From positions 1 to 12,369 of the forward strand of contig JALTCK010000006.1 of assembly GCA_027074805.1 (NCBI GenBank): DNA of 12,369 nt, read 5' to 3'. This document shows, piece after piece, positions 1 through 5,893 of this stretch; positions within the stretch are counted from its first letter, which is position 1; each line of letters starts with the position of its first letter. This stretch comes from Thermococcus sp. (GTDB taxonomy: Archaea; Methanobacteriota_B; Thermococci; Thermococcales; Thermococcaceae). The notes under the pieces were generated by a model. It did no database searches, had not been told where the DNA came from, and saw nothing but the letters and a program-made list of their open reading frames with translations. The position numbers and the translations under genes are program-made.

Positions 1-49
1 GCCTGGTGTCGGTGCTACCAGGTCATCGATGTTCGTCGCTGTGAAGTGA
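1..49 (+). CDS. rps19: 30S ribosomal protein S19 (uS19), C-terminal fragment
   Basis: This is the last part of a gene entering from the left edge. Reading from base 2 gives PGVGATRSSMFVAVK followed by TGA at 47-49, which matches the end of archaeal S19 from memory. S19 sits in the small-subunit head, near the A site and the S13 contact. The call is supported by position, because S19 directly precedes L22 in archaeal S10-type operons. The stop codon is fused to the Shine-Dalgarno sequence of L22 (TGAGGTGG, 47-54), so the two genes are probably translationally coupled. Only 15 residues are visible. Confidence 0.85.
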   Translation, partial: PGVGATRSSMFVAVK

Positions 50-59
50 GGTGGTATAG

Positions 60-530
60 ATGAGCAGGGGCAGGTTTTCCTACTCATTCCAAAATTTTGA
101 CCCGGACAGGATGGCTCGCGCCAGCGGAAGGGATCTCAGGATCTCTCCTAAGCATACCGTCGAGATCCTCAGGGAGATAAGGGGCATGATGCTCAACGAC
201 GCTCTCCACTACCTCGACGACGTCATCGCTTTGAAGAGGCCGGTTCCGATGAAAAAGCACTACGACAGTCAAGGACACAAGCCAGGTAAGGGCTTTGGCC
301 CTGGGAGGTACCCGGTCAAAGTAGCGAAGGCCGTCAAAAAGGTGCTCCTAAACGCCAAAAACAACGCCGAGCAGAAGGGCCTCGACCCGGACAGGCTCAA
401 GATAATCCACGCGGCAGCTCACAGAGGGCCCGTCCTCAGGGGTTACATCCCTAGGGCCTTCGGTAGGGCCACACCGTTCAACGAGCAGACCACCCACATA
501 GAGATAGTCGCTGAGGAGATTAGGAGGTGA
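60..530 (+). CDS. rpl22: 50S ribosomal protein L22 (uL22)
   Basis: L22 is a 156-residue large-subunit protein that contacts several 23S rRNA domains and lines the peptide exit tunnel. The archaeal/eukaryotic type has a longer N-terminus than the bacterial protein; here it starts MSRGRFSYSF and includes the segment around residues 66-84 (HYDSQGHKPGKGFGPGRYP). The tunnel-reaching hairpin region, with HRGPVLRGYIPRAFGRA, is at about residues 121-137. The ATG at 60 follows GAGGTGG (48-54) with 5 nt spacing, which settles the start. Its stop TGA (528-530) forms the end of the Shine-Dalgarno sequence for S3. Length and motifs look complete, with no anomaly. Confidence 0.97.
   Translation: MSRGRFSYSFQNFDPDRMARASGRDLRISPKHTVEILREIRGMMLNDALHYLDDVIALKRPVPMKKHYDSQGHKPGKGFGPGRYPVKVAKAVKKVLLNAKNNAEQKGLDPDRLKIIHAAAHRGPVLRGYIPRAFGRATPFNEQTTHIEIVAEEIRR
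522..530 (+). promoter_or_regulatory. Shine-Dalgarno for S3, overlapping the L22 stop
   Basis: AGGAGGTGA is a near-complete match to the archaeal 16S anti-Shine-Dalgarno sequence. Its last three bases are the L22 stop codon. It is 5 nt upstream of the TTG at 536. The GTG at 527 lies inside this element, so it is unlikely to be the S3 start. Confidence 0.8.
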
Positions 531-535
531 GACTT

Positions 536-1165
536 TTGGCGATCGAGAGATACTTCATCAAGGAAGGCGTTAAGGAAATGCTCATCGACGAGTACCTTGA
601 GAAGGAGCTCAGGAGAGCTGGCTATGGTGGTCTTGACATAAAGAAGACTCCGCTTGGAACCAAGGTCACCATCTTCGCGGCTAGCCCCGGCTACGTTATA
701 GGCAGGGGTGGCAGGCGCATCAGGGAGCTCACTAGGATCCTCGAGAGACAGTTCGGCCTTGAGAACCCCCAGATTGAAGTCGAGGAAATCAAGAATCCCT
801 ATCTTAACGCCAAGGTACAGGCCGTTCGTCTAGCTCAGGCCCTCGAGAGGGGGATACACTTCAGGAGGGCAGCTTATTCAGCCATAAGGGCCATCATGAG
901 GAACGGTGCCCGCGGTGTCGAGATAAGGCTCAGCGGAAAGCTCACCGGTGAGAGGGCCAAGAGCGTCCGCTTCTATCAGGGCTACCTCGCCAAGGTCGGA
1001 AACCCGGCAGAGACCATCGTCAGCAAGGGTTACGCCCAGGCCAAGCTCAAGCTCGGTGTCATAGGAGTTAAGGTCTCAATCATGCCACCCGACGCCAAGC
1101 TCCCTGACGAAATTGAGATAAGGGAAGTGGCTGAGGAAGAGGTGACCACCAATGAAGCCGAGTGA
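536..1165 (+). CDS. rps3: 30S ribosomal protein S3 (uS3)
   Basis: S3 is a small-subunit head protein that forms part of the mRNA entry channel. The predicted protein has 209 residues. An N-terminal KH type II domain carries the signature VIGRGGRRIREL at about residues 54-65, and the C-terminal S3 domain includes GARGVEIRLSGKL at about 124-136. The acidic tail (residues 199-209) is typical of archaeal S3. I place the start at TTG 536, giving MAIERYF, which matches the Pyrococcus N-terminus from memory. The GTG at 527 is in frame but inside the Shine-Dalgarno sequence. The end overlaps L29 by 14 nt. A TTG start on a highly expressed gene is unusual, but the strong ribosome-binding site may compensate. 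Confidence 0.96.
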   Translation: MAIERYFIKEGVKEMLIDEYLEKELRRAGYGGLDIKKTPLGTKVTIFAASPGYVIGRGGRRIRELTRILERQFGLENPQIEVEEIKNPYLNAKVQAVRLAQALERGIHFRRAAYSAIRAIMRNGARGVEIRLSGKLTGERAKSVRFYQGYLAKVGNPAETIVSKGYAQAKLKLGVIGVKVSIMPPDAKLPDEIEIREVAEEEVTTNEAE

Positions 1166-1352
1166 AGTTAGGGAGATGGGCATTGAGGAGATTGAGGAGA
1201 AGCTCAAGGAACTCAGGTTAGAACTCGCCAAGGAAAGGGGTGTGCTCACCATGGGGGCTTCGCTTGAGAACCCCATGGTCATTCGTAACATCAGGCGCGA
1301 TATCGCGCGCCTGTTGACGATAAAAAGGGAGAAGCTTAGGGAGAAAAGGTGA
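1152..1352 (+). CDS. rpl29: 50S ribosomal protein L29 (uL29)
   Basis: L29 is a small two-helix protein at the peptide exit tunnel rim, close to where SRP and the translocon dock. The product has 66 residues and is helical and charged throughout. It carries the L29 pattern with EKLKELRLELAKER at about residues 16-29 and the NIRRDIARL signature at about 46-54. ATG 1152 overlaps the end of S3 by 14 nt and is preceded by GAGGTGA at 1138-1144 inside the S3 coding sequence, so initiation is probably coupled to S3 translation. The N-terminus MKPSE is typical of Thermococcales orthologues. The stop (TGA, 1350-1352) overlaps the ribosome-binding site of the next gene. Confidence 0.96.
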   Translation: MKPSEVREMGIEEIEEKLKELRLELAKERGVLTMGASLENPMVIRNIRRDIARLLTIKREKLREKR

Positions 1353-1358
1353 GGTTAG

Positions 1359-1655
1359 GTGCCGAGGATCGTTAACCCTCTGGATGAGATGCTCTTTAAG
1401 GAGGTCCTGAAAGAACAGCAGCGGATAAGGGTTTACATAGAGAAGGCCCGCTACGGAAAACTCAAGACGATAATAGAAGGAATAGACGAGAAGGAGTTCG
1501 ACCTCGAGAATATTGCAAAGAAACTAAAGGCGAAGCTGGCATGTGGTGGAACGGTAAAGAAGGGAAGGATAGAACTTCAAGGGGATCACAGAGACCGGGT
1601 CAAGAAATTGCTCGGAGACCTTGGGTTTTCAGAGGAGCTCATAGAGGTCGAGTGA
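1359..1655 (+). CDS. Translation initiation factor aIF1 (SUI1/eIF1 family)
   Basis: aIF1 binds the small subunit near the P site and helps discriminate the correct start codon and initiator tRNA. The 98-residue product covers the whole SUI1 fold. An N-terminal extension (residues 1-19) precedes the first strand, QRIRVYIEKARYGKLKTIIEG (20-41), and the conserved ACGGTVKKGRIELQGDH segment is at 61-77, matching the CxGTV core of eIF1. The GTG start follows AGGTGAGGT (1347-1355), which includes the L29 stop. Its placement between L29 and the RNase P subunit is the usual archaeal arrangement. The last 111 nt before its stop are also open in the frame of the following gene. Confidence 0.96.
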   Translation: MPRIVNPLDEMLFKEVLKEQQRIRVYIEKARYGKLKTIIEGIDEKEFDLENIAKKLKAKLACGGTVKKGRIELQGDHRDRVKKLLGDLGFSEELIEVE

Positions 1656-1918
1656 CGGTAAAAAACATCCTCTGGCACGAGCTAATAGGCCTGAAAGCAA
1701 AAATTATAAGGGCATCTCATCCAGAGCTGGTTGGCCTCGAGGGCTACGTCCTGGACGAGACGAGGAACACCCTCGTGCTGGCTGGAGAGAGGGTGTGGGT
1801 GATACCTAAGGACGTGGTTTGCCTTGAGTTTGAAGTTGAAGGTAAGAGGATCCAGATCAACGGAAAGGAACTGGTTGGAAGACCCGAGATGAGATTGAAG
1901 AAGAGGTGGCGGAAATGA
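1652..1918 (+). CDS. rnp1: Ribonuclease P protein component 1 (Rpp29/Pop4 family)
   Basis: Rpp29 is a protein subunit of archaeal RNase P, the ribonucleoprotein that trims tRNA 5' leaders; it pairs with Rpp21 and binds the RNA specificity domain. From GTG 1652 the product has 88 residues and covers the Sm-like beta-barrel core. Recognisable segments are KNILWHELIGL (4-14), the Gly-rich LVGLEGYVLDETRNTL (26-41) and the basic tail VGRPEMRLKKRWRK (75-88). GTG 1652 overlaps the aIF1 stop (GTGA). The only other in-frame start is ATG 1541, inside aIF1, which would give 125 residues with a basic 37-residue extension but no convincing Shine-Dalgarno. From memory, Pyrococcus homologues are listed at about 127 residues, so the longer form remains possible. 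The stop overlaps the S17 start. Confidence 0.9.
   Translation: MTVKNILWHELIGLKAKIIRASHPELVGLEGYVLDETRNTLVLAGERVWVIPKDVVCLEFEVEGKRIQINGKELVGRPEMRLKKRWRK
1903..1909 (+). promoter_or_regulatory. Shine-Dalgarno for S17, inside the Rpp29 gene
   Basis: GAGGTGG lies 5 nt upstream of ATG 1915. It contains an in-frame GTG (1906) that would add three residues, but that GTG has no good ribosome-binding site of its own. This supports the ATG as the S17 start. Confidence 0.7.
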
Positions 1919-2250
1919 GAGAGATTGGATTGAGGGTTCACCCTCCCGCTGAGAAGTGTGACGATCCCAACTGCCCCTGGCACGGGCACCTCAAGATACA
2001 CGGCAGGTACTTCGAGGGTATCGTTGTTAGCGACAAGGGCAAGAAGACGGTTGTCGTTGAGAGACAGTACTACCACTATCTCAAGAAGTACGAGAGGTAT
2101 GAGCTCAGGAGGAGCAAAGTTCACGCGCACAACCCGGAGTGCATCGATGCTAAGGTCGGCGACCGCGTTCTCATCGCGGAGACCAGACCTATAAGCAAGA
2201 CCGAGAGCTGGGTTGTCGTTGCAATCACCAAGAGAGCCGGTGAGAGGTGA
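1915..2250 (+). CDS. rps17: 30S ribosomal protein S17 (uS17)
   Basis: S17 is a primary 16S rRNA-binding, OB-fold protein of the small-subunit body. The 111-residue product is archaeal type, with an N-terminal extension before the OB core. C15 and C20, followed by PWHGH (C-x4-C-x2-H-x-H), look like the conserved Cys/His cluster of archaeal S17, possibly metal-linked; this is an inference. The OB core includes FEGIVVSDKGKKTVVVERQ (33-51), and KYERYELRRSKVHAHNP (58-74) matches the S17 signature. ATG 1915 overlaps the Rpp29 stop (ATGA). Length is close to the 113 residues I recall for Pyrococcus. Its stop completes the ribosome-binding site of L14. Confidence 0.95.
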   Translation: MREIGLRVHPPAEKCDDPNCPWHGHLKIHGRYFEGIVVSDKGKKTVVVERQYYHYLKKYERYELRRSKVHAHNPECIDAKVGDRVLIAETRPISKTESWVVVAITKRAGER

Positions 2251-2255
2251 TATGA

Positions 2256-2681
2256 ATGGCGAAGAAGGGTGCTGGAGCTACGAGAGGAATCAGCCCGGTC
2301 AGACCCACCCGCGCTCTGCCGGTTGGTGCCTACCTCAAGGTCGCAGACAACAGCGGCGCCAAGGTCATCCAGATAATCGGCGTCGTTGGCTACAAGGGAA
2401 CGAGGAGGAGGCTCGCCTCAGCCGGTGTCGGTGACATGGTAATAGCGACCGTCAAGAAGGGAAGGCCCGACATAAGGCACCAGGTCGTTAGAGCGGTAGT
2501 CGTCAGGCAGAGAAAAGAGTACAGAAGGCTCGACGGCATGCGTGTCAAGTTCGAGGACAACGCGGCAGCGATAGTCACTCCTGAAGGTGTCCCTAGGGGA
2601 ACCGAGATTAGGGGTGCCATAGCGAGGGAAGCTGCCGAGCGCTGGGTGAGGCTCGGTAGCATAGCGAGCATAGTGCTGTGA
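2256..2681 (+). CDS. rpl14: 50S ribosomal protein L14 (uL14)
   Basis: L14 is a beta-barrel protein on the subunit interface; it takes part in an intersubunit bridge, and in archaea and eukaryotes its face is also the docking site of the anti-association factor aIF6. The product has 141 residues. After an archaeal N-terminal tail (1-22) comes the core with LKVADNSGAKVIQIIGV (27-43), GVGDMVIATVKKGRP (57-71) and the signature containing RVKFEDNAAAIV (96-107). ATG 2256 follows GAGGTGA (2244-2250), whose last three bases are the S17 stop. An ATG at 2252 is out of frame. The gene is complete and canonical. Confidence 0.97.
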   Translation: MAKKGAGATRGISPVRPTRALPVGAYLKVADNSGAKVIQIIGVVGYKGTRRRLASAGVGDMVIATVKKGRPDIRHQVVRAVVVRQRKEYRRLDGMRVKFEDNAAAIVTPEGVPRGTEIRGAIAREAAERWVRLGSIASIVL

Positions 2682-2686
2682 GGTGA
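2680..2686 (+). promoter_or_regulatory. Shine-Dalgarno for L24, fused to the L14 stop
   Basis: GAGGTGA begins inside the L14 stop codon (TGA, 2679-2681) and lies 5 nt upstream of ATG 2692. The GTG at 2683 is in frame with L24 but belongs to this site, so the three-codon-longer reading is rejected. Confidence 0.75.
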
Positions 2687-2691
2687 GAGAG

Positions 2692-3057
2692 ATGAAGTTG
2701 GATAGTAAGCAGCCGAGAAAACAGAGGAAGTTCCTTTACACTGCTCCCCTCCACCTTAGGGGCAAGGTGATGAGCGCCACCTTGAGCGCCGATCTCAGGG
2801 AGAAGTACGGAATCAGGGCTCTCCCCATACGCGAGGGGGACAAGGTGAAGATAATGCGTGGGGACTTCAAGGGTAAGGAGGGAAAGGTCGTTGAGGTCGA
2901 TCTCAAGAGGTACAGGATACACGTGGAAGGAGTCACTCAGAAGAAGGTCGACGGGACTGAGGTATTCTACCCCATTCATCCCTCGAACGTCGTGATAGTC
3001 GATCTGAACCTCGAGGATGAGAGGAGAGAGAAGATAATTAATAGGAGGGCTGGTTGA
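2692..3057 (+). CDS. rpl24: 50S ribosomal protein L24 (uL24)
   Basis: L24 is an assembly-initiating large-subunit protein located near the tunnel exit. The product has 121 residues in the archaeal form: a basic N-terminal extension (KLDSKQPRKQRKFLYTAPLH) that helps distinguish it from bacterial L24, followed by a KOW domain at about 48-75 with REGDKVKIMRGDFKGKEGKV. The C-terminal tail is charged. The start is ATG 2692, set by the Shine-Dalgarno placement and by family N-termini recalled from memory. The stop TGA (3055-3057) shares its A with the S4e ATG (TGATG), which suggests termination-reinitiation coupling. Confidence 0.96.
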   Translation: MKLDSKQPRKQRKFLYTAPLHLRGKVMSATLSADLREKYGIRALPIREGDKVKIMRGDFKGKEGKVVEVDLKRYRIHVEGVTQKKVDGTEVFYPIHPSNVVIVDLNLEDERREKIINRRAG

Positions 3058-3788
3058 TGGCGAGGAAAGGAGCAAAAAGGCACCTTAAGAGGCTTGCGGC
3101 TCCAAGTCAGTGGTACCTTCCCCGTAAGAGCTACAAATGGGCGGTTAGGCCGAGACCGGGACCGCACAGCATGAAGACCTCGATACCGCTCATCTACATA
3201 GTCAGGGACTATCTTGGGCATGCCAAGACAGCGAGAGAGGCGAGGAAGATCCTCAACGAGGGCAAGATACTCGTTGACGGTCGCGTTAGGAAGGACTACA
3301 AGTTCCCAGTTGGGATAATGGACGTCATTTCGATACCCGAGACCGGCGAGCACTACAGGGTTCTGCCCAACAGGATAGGGAAGCTGGTACTCCACCCAAT
3401 AAGCGAGGAGGAAGCCAAGATAAAGCCCCTCAGGGTCAACAACAAGCGCATGGTCAAAGGTGCGAAGGTTCAGCTCAACCTCCACGACGGAAGCAACCAC
3501 CTCGTCAGCCTTGCAGAGAAGGACACCTACAAGACGGCCTACACTATTCTCATGAAGGTTCCTGAGAGGGAGGTCGTCCAGGTCATACCCTTTGAGGTTG
3601 GAGCTTACGTCTTCGTTACCCAGGGTAAGAACGTCGCAAGGAAGGGCAAGGTCGTCGAGGTCAGGCAGTTCCCGATGGGATGGCCGGACGTCGTCACGAT
3701 CGAGGATGAGAACGGTGAGCTCTTCGACACGCTGAAGGAGTACGCCTTCGTCATTGGGAAGGAGAAGCCGGAGATTTCCCTTCCGTGA
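3057..3788 (+). CDS. rps4e: 30S ribosomal protein S4e (eS4)
   Basis: S4e is a small-subunit protein shared by archaea and eukaryotes and absent from bacteria. The product has 243 residues: an N-terminal S4e domain starting MARKGAKRHLKRLAAP, an S4-type RNA-binding domain at about 43-105 (containing TAREARKILNEGKILVDGRV), the central S4e domain with KGAKVQLNLHDGSN (134-147), and a C-terminal KOW-like segment at about 180-207 (GKNVARKGKVVEVRQ). ATG 3057 follows AGGAGGG (3043-3049) with 7 nt spacing. A TTG at 3054 is in frame, but the ATG gives the conserved N-terminus. Its stop is fused to the L5 ribosome-binding site. Confidence 0.96.
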   Translation: MARKGAKRHLKRLAAPSQWYLPRKSYKWAVRPRPGPHSMKTSIPLIYIVRDYLGHAKTAREARKILNEGKILVDGRVRKDYKFPVGIMDVISIPETGEHYRVLPNRIGKLVLHPISEEEAKIKPLRVNNKRMVKGAKVQLNLHDGSNHLVSLAEKDTYKTAYTILMKVPEREVVQVIPFEVGAYVFVTQGKNVARKGKVVEVRQFPMGWPDVVTIEDENGELFDTLKEYAFVIGKEKPEISLP

Positions 3789-3798
3789 GGTGAGATAG

Positions 3799-4350
3799 AT
3801 GGTGATAAACAGAGAGGCTATACTTGCTGACTGGGAAGCTCACCCGATGAGGAAGCCCAGGATCGCGAAGGTCACGATAAACATCGGAGTTGGTGAGAGC
3901 GGTGAGCGCCTAACTAAGGCCGAGACCATGCTTGAGAGACTAGTCGGCCAGAAGCCAATAAGAAGGCGCGCAAAGCAGACCAACAGGGACTTCGGGATAA
4001 GGCGCGGGGAGCCGATAGCTGTGAAGGTCACCCTTAGGGGTGAGAAGGCTAAGGAAATGCTCGACAGGCTTCTTGAGGCAGTTGACAGGAAGCTCAAGGC
4101 GAGCAACTTTGACGAGCACGGTAACTTCTGCTTCGGCATTGAGGAGCACATCAACATACCCGGCGTCGAGTACGACCCTGAGATAGGAATCTTTGGAATG
4201 GACGTCTGTGTCACCCTCGAAAGACCCGGTTTCCGTGTCGCCAAAAGGAAGAAGCAGAGGAAGAAGATACCGACAAGACATAAGCTGACAAAGGATGAGG
4301 GTATCGTCTTCGCTATGGAGGAGTTCAAAGTTCAGGTGGAGGGATTGTGA
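3799..4350 (+). CDS. rpl5: 50S ribosomal protein L5 (uL5)
   Basis: L5 binds 5S rRNA and sits in the central protuberance, contacting the small-subunit head. The 183-residue product shows the L5 pattern: HPMRKPRIAKVTINIGVGES (15-34), the N-terminal signature; KPIRRRAKQTNRDFGIRRGEP (52-72); and the C-terminal part with EHINIPGVEYDPEIGIFGMD (116-135). The basic loop RVAKRKKQRKKIP (146-158) is of the archaeal kind. ATG 3799 follows GAGGTGA (3787-3793), which overlaps the S4e stop. A GTG at 3802 would also be possible, but it is less well spaced. Nothing is unusual. Confidence 0.97.
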   Translation: MVINREAILADWEAHPMRKPRIAKVTINIGVGESGERLTKAETMLERLVGQKPIRRRAKQTNRDFGIRRGEPIAVKVTLRGEKAKEMLDRLLEAVDRKLKASNFDEHGNFCFGIEEHINIPGVEYDPEIGIFGMDVCVTLERPGFRVAKRKKQRKKIPTRHKLTKDEGIVFAMEEFKVQVEGL

Positions 4351-4351
4351 G

Positions 4352-4522
4352 ATGGCGAAGGCTGATTACAACAAGAGGAAACAGAGGAAGTTTGGTAAGG
4401 GCGCGAGAAGGTGCATGCGTTGCGGACAGTACGGCCCAATCATCAGGATACACGGACTGATGCTCTGCAGGCACTGCTTTAGAGAGATGGCCCCCAAGCT
4501 GGGCTTTAAGAAGTATGAGTGA
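4352..4522 (+). CDS. rps14: 30S ribosomal protein S14 (uS14), zinc-binding type
   Basis: S14 is a small-subunit head protein. This short archaeal form has 56 residues and a complete zinc ribbon: C21-x2-C24 and C39-x2-C42 (RRCMRCGQYG and LMLCRHCFRE). ATG 4352, giving MAKADYNKRKQ, is chosen over the in-frame ATG at 4295, which lies inside L5 and would add residues the family lacks. The gap after the L5 stop is a single base. A G-rich stretch, GGTGGAGGGA (4335-4344), lies inside L5 and can serve as ribosome-binding site. The stop is fused to the S8 Shine-Dalgarno sequence. Confidence 0.96.
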   Translation: MAKADYNKRKQRKFGKGARRCMRCGQYGPIIRIHGLMLCRHCFREMAPKLGFKKYE

Positions 4523-4533
4523 GGTGAGAGGAG

Positions 4534-4926
4534 ATGACTCTACTTGATCCGCTGGCGAACGCTCTCTCCCACATAACCAACAGCGAGAGGGTCGGGAAGA
4601 AGGAGGTCTACATCAAACCGGCTTCCAAGCTCATTGGAGAGGTTCTCAGAATAATGCAGGAGAACGGATACATAGGCGAGTTCGAGTTCATCGACGACGG
4701 AAGGGCTGGAATATACAGGGTGCAGCTGATAGGTAAGATAAACAAGGCAGGGGCTATAAAACCCCGCTTCCCGGTCAAGGCGAAGGAGTACGAGGCATGG
4801 GAGAAGAGGTTTCTCCCGGCCTTTGAGTTCGGTATACTCATCGTCTCGACCTCCCAAGGTGTCATGACTCACAAAAAGGCCATCGAGAAGGGAATCGGGG
4901 GCAGGTTGATAGCCTACGTGTATTAG
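4534..4926 (+). CDS. rps8: 30S ribosomal protein S8 (uS8)
   Basis: S8 is a primary 16S rRNA binder (central domain, helix 21) and an early assembly protein. The product has 130 residues: the N-terminal domain MTLLDPLANALSHITN, the central GKINKAGAIKPRFPVKAKEY (67-86), and the C-terminal rRNA-binding signature STSQGVMTHKKAIEKGIGGR (105-124) ending AYVY. Start ATG 4534 follows GAGGTGA (4521-4527) with 6 nt spacing. The stretch encoding residues 73-77 also forms a GC-clamped inverted repeat around TATAAAA, described among the findings. The stop is TAG, unlike the TGA used by most neighbours. I see no mRNA copy of the S8 rRNA site and cannot claim autoregulation. Confidence 0.97.
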   Translation: MTLLDPLANALSHITNSERVGKKEVYIKPASKLIGEVLRIMQENGYIGEFEFIDDGRAGIYRVQLIGKINKAGAIKPRFPVKAKEYEAWEKRFLPAFEFGILIVSTSQGVMTHKKAIEKGIGGRLIAYVY

Positions 4927-4927
4927 C

Positions 4928-4934
4928 GAGGTGA
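4928..4934 (+). promoter_or_regulatory. Shine-Dalgarno for L6
   Basis: GAGGTGA lies 5 nt upstream of ATG 4940. The in-frame GTG at 4931 is within this element and is rejected as a start. Confidence 0.75.
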
Positions 4935-4939
4935 GAGGG

Positions 4940-5494
4940 ATGCCAATAGACGCGTGGGTTAGAGAAGAGGTTGAGATTCCAGAGGACGTTGAGGTCACCG
5001 TGGAGGGGAACACCGTCAAAGTAAAGGGGCCCAAGGGAGAGCTTGAGAGGGAGCTCAAGTACCCAGGCGTTCAGATTTTCGCAGAAGACGGCAAGGTAGT
5101 CGTTTTCAAGGAGTTCCCAAGGAAGAGGGACATAGCCATAGCGAGGACCTTCAAGGCTCACATAGCCAACATGATCAAGGGTGTCACCGAGGGCTTCACC
5201 TACAGGCTCAAAGTTGTCTACAGCCACTTCCCCATGACCGTCAAGGTTCAGGGTGACGAAGTACTAATAGAGAACTTCCTCGGTGAGAAGAACCCTAGAA
5301 AGGCCAAGATATTGCCGGGGGTCACCGTCAAGGTCATGGGGCAGGAGGTAATCGTTGAGGGCATAGACAAGGAGGCAGTAGGTCAGACGGCTGCAAACAT
5401 CGAACAGGCCACGAGGATAACCAAGTGGGACAGGCGTGTCTTCCAGGATGGTGTTTACATAGTTGAGAAGGCTGGGAAGCCGATAAAGTTCTGA
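4940..5494 (+). CDS. rpl6: 50S ribosomal protein L6 (uL6)
   Basis: L6 binds 23S rRNA near the sarcin-ricin loop and the factor-binding site. The 184-residue product shows the family's internal duplication: the first copy around VEVTVEGNTVKVKGPKGEL (17-35) and the second around GVTVKVMGQEVIVEGIDKEA (127-146). The C-terminal KWDRRVFQDGVYIVEKAGK (162-180) is characteristic of archaeal and eukaryotic L6/L9. ATG 4940 gives MPIDAWVREE and is supported by Shine-Dalgarno spacing. The length agrees with the Thermococcales orthologues I recall. The stop is fused to the L32e ribosome-binding site. Confidence 0.97.
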   Translation: MPIDAWVREEVEIPEDVEVTVEGNTVKVKGPKGELERELKYPGVQIFAEDGKVVVFKEFPRKRDIAIARTFKAHIANMIKGVTEGFTYRLKVVYSHFPMTVKVQGDEVLIENFLGEKNPRKAKILPGVTVKVMGQEVIVEGIDKEAVGQTAANIEQATRITKWDRRVFQDGVYIVEKAGKPIKF

Positions 5495-5504
5495 GGTGTG
5501 AGAG

Positions 5505-5888
5505 ATGAACGAGAAGGCGAGACTCCTTAGGATAAGGGCGAAGATCAAGAGGAAGAAGCCCCGCTTCCTCAGGCAGGAGTGGTGGCGCTATCCGAAGTTT
5601 AAGAACAACCCAAAGTGGCGCAGACCGAAGGGAATCGACAGCAAGATGAGGCTCAAGAAGAAGGGCAAGGCAAGGTCACCCAGCATAGGCTGGAGCTCAC
5701 CCAAGGCCGTCCGCGGGCTTCACCCGAGCGGCTACGAGGAAGTCCTCGTCCACAACGTCAAGGAGCTTGAGGCAATAGACCCGAGCAGGCAGGCAGCGAG
5801 GATAGCGAGGACTGTTGGCGCGAGGAAGAGAGAGGCCATACTAGCTAGGGCGAAGGAGCTCGGCGTGAAGGTTCTTAACGCGAGGTGA
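5505..5888 (+). CDS. rpl32e: 50S ribosomal protein L32e (eL32)
   Basis: L32e is an archaeal/eukaryotic large-subunit protein without a bacterial counterpart. The 127-residue product is very basic and carries the family signature around FLRQEWWRYPKF (21-32) and WRRPKGIDSKMRLKKKGK (38-55), followed by SPSIGWSSPKAVRGLHPSG (58-76). The C-terminal half (77-127), with ELEAIDPSRQAARIARTVG, looks like the typical alpha/beta end. ATG 5505 follows GAGGTGT (5493-5499), a variant of the usual GAGGTGA, fused to the L6 stop. The stop TGA (5886-5888) is the last part of the next ribosome-binding site. Confidence 0.97.
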   Translation: MNEKARLLRIRAKIKRKKPRFLRQEWWRYPKFKNNPKWRRPKGIDSKMRLKKKGKARSPSIGWSSPKAVRGLHPSGYEEVLVHNVKELEAIDPSRQAARIARTVGARKREAILARAKELGVKVLNAR

Positions 5889-5893
5889 GGCTC

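Noticed and set aside
1958..2434. Plus-strand alternative frames inside S17 and across S17/L14
   Set aside because: The translations are low-complexity Arg/Thr/Ser-rich sequences within certain genes and lack a ribosome-binding site.
4295..4351. Longer S14 reading from ATG 4295
   Set aside because: It would add 19 residues inside the end of L5 that the S14 family lacks. ATG 4352 gives the 56-residue zinc-type protein.
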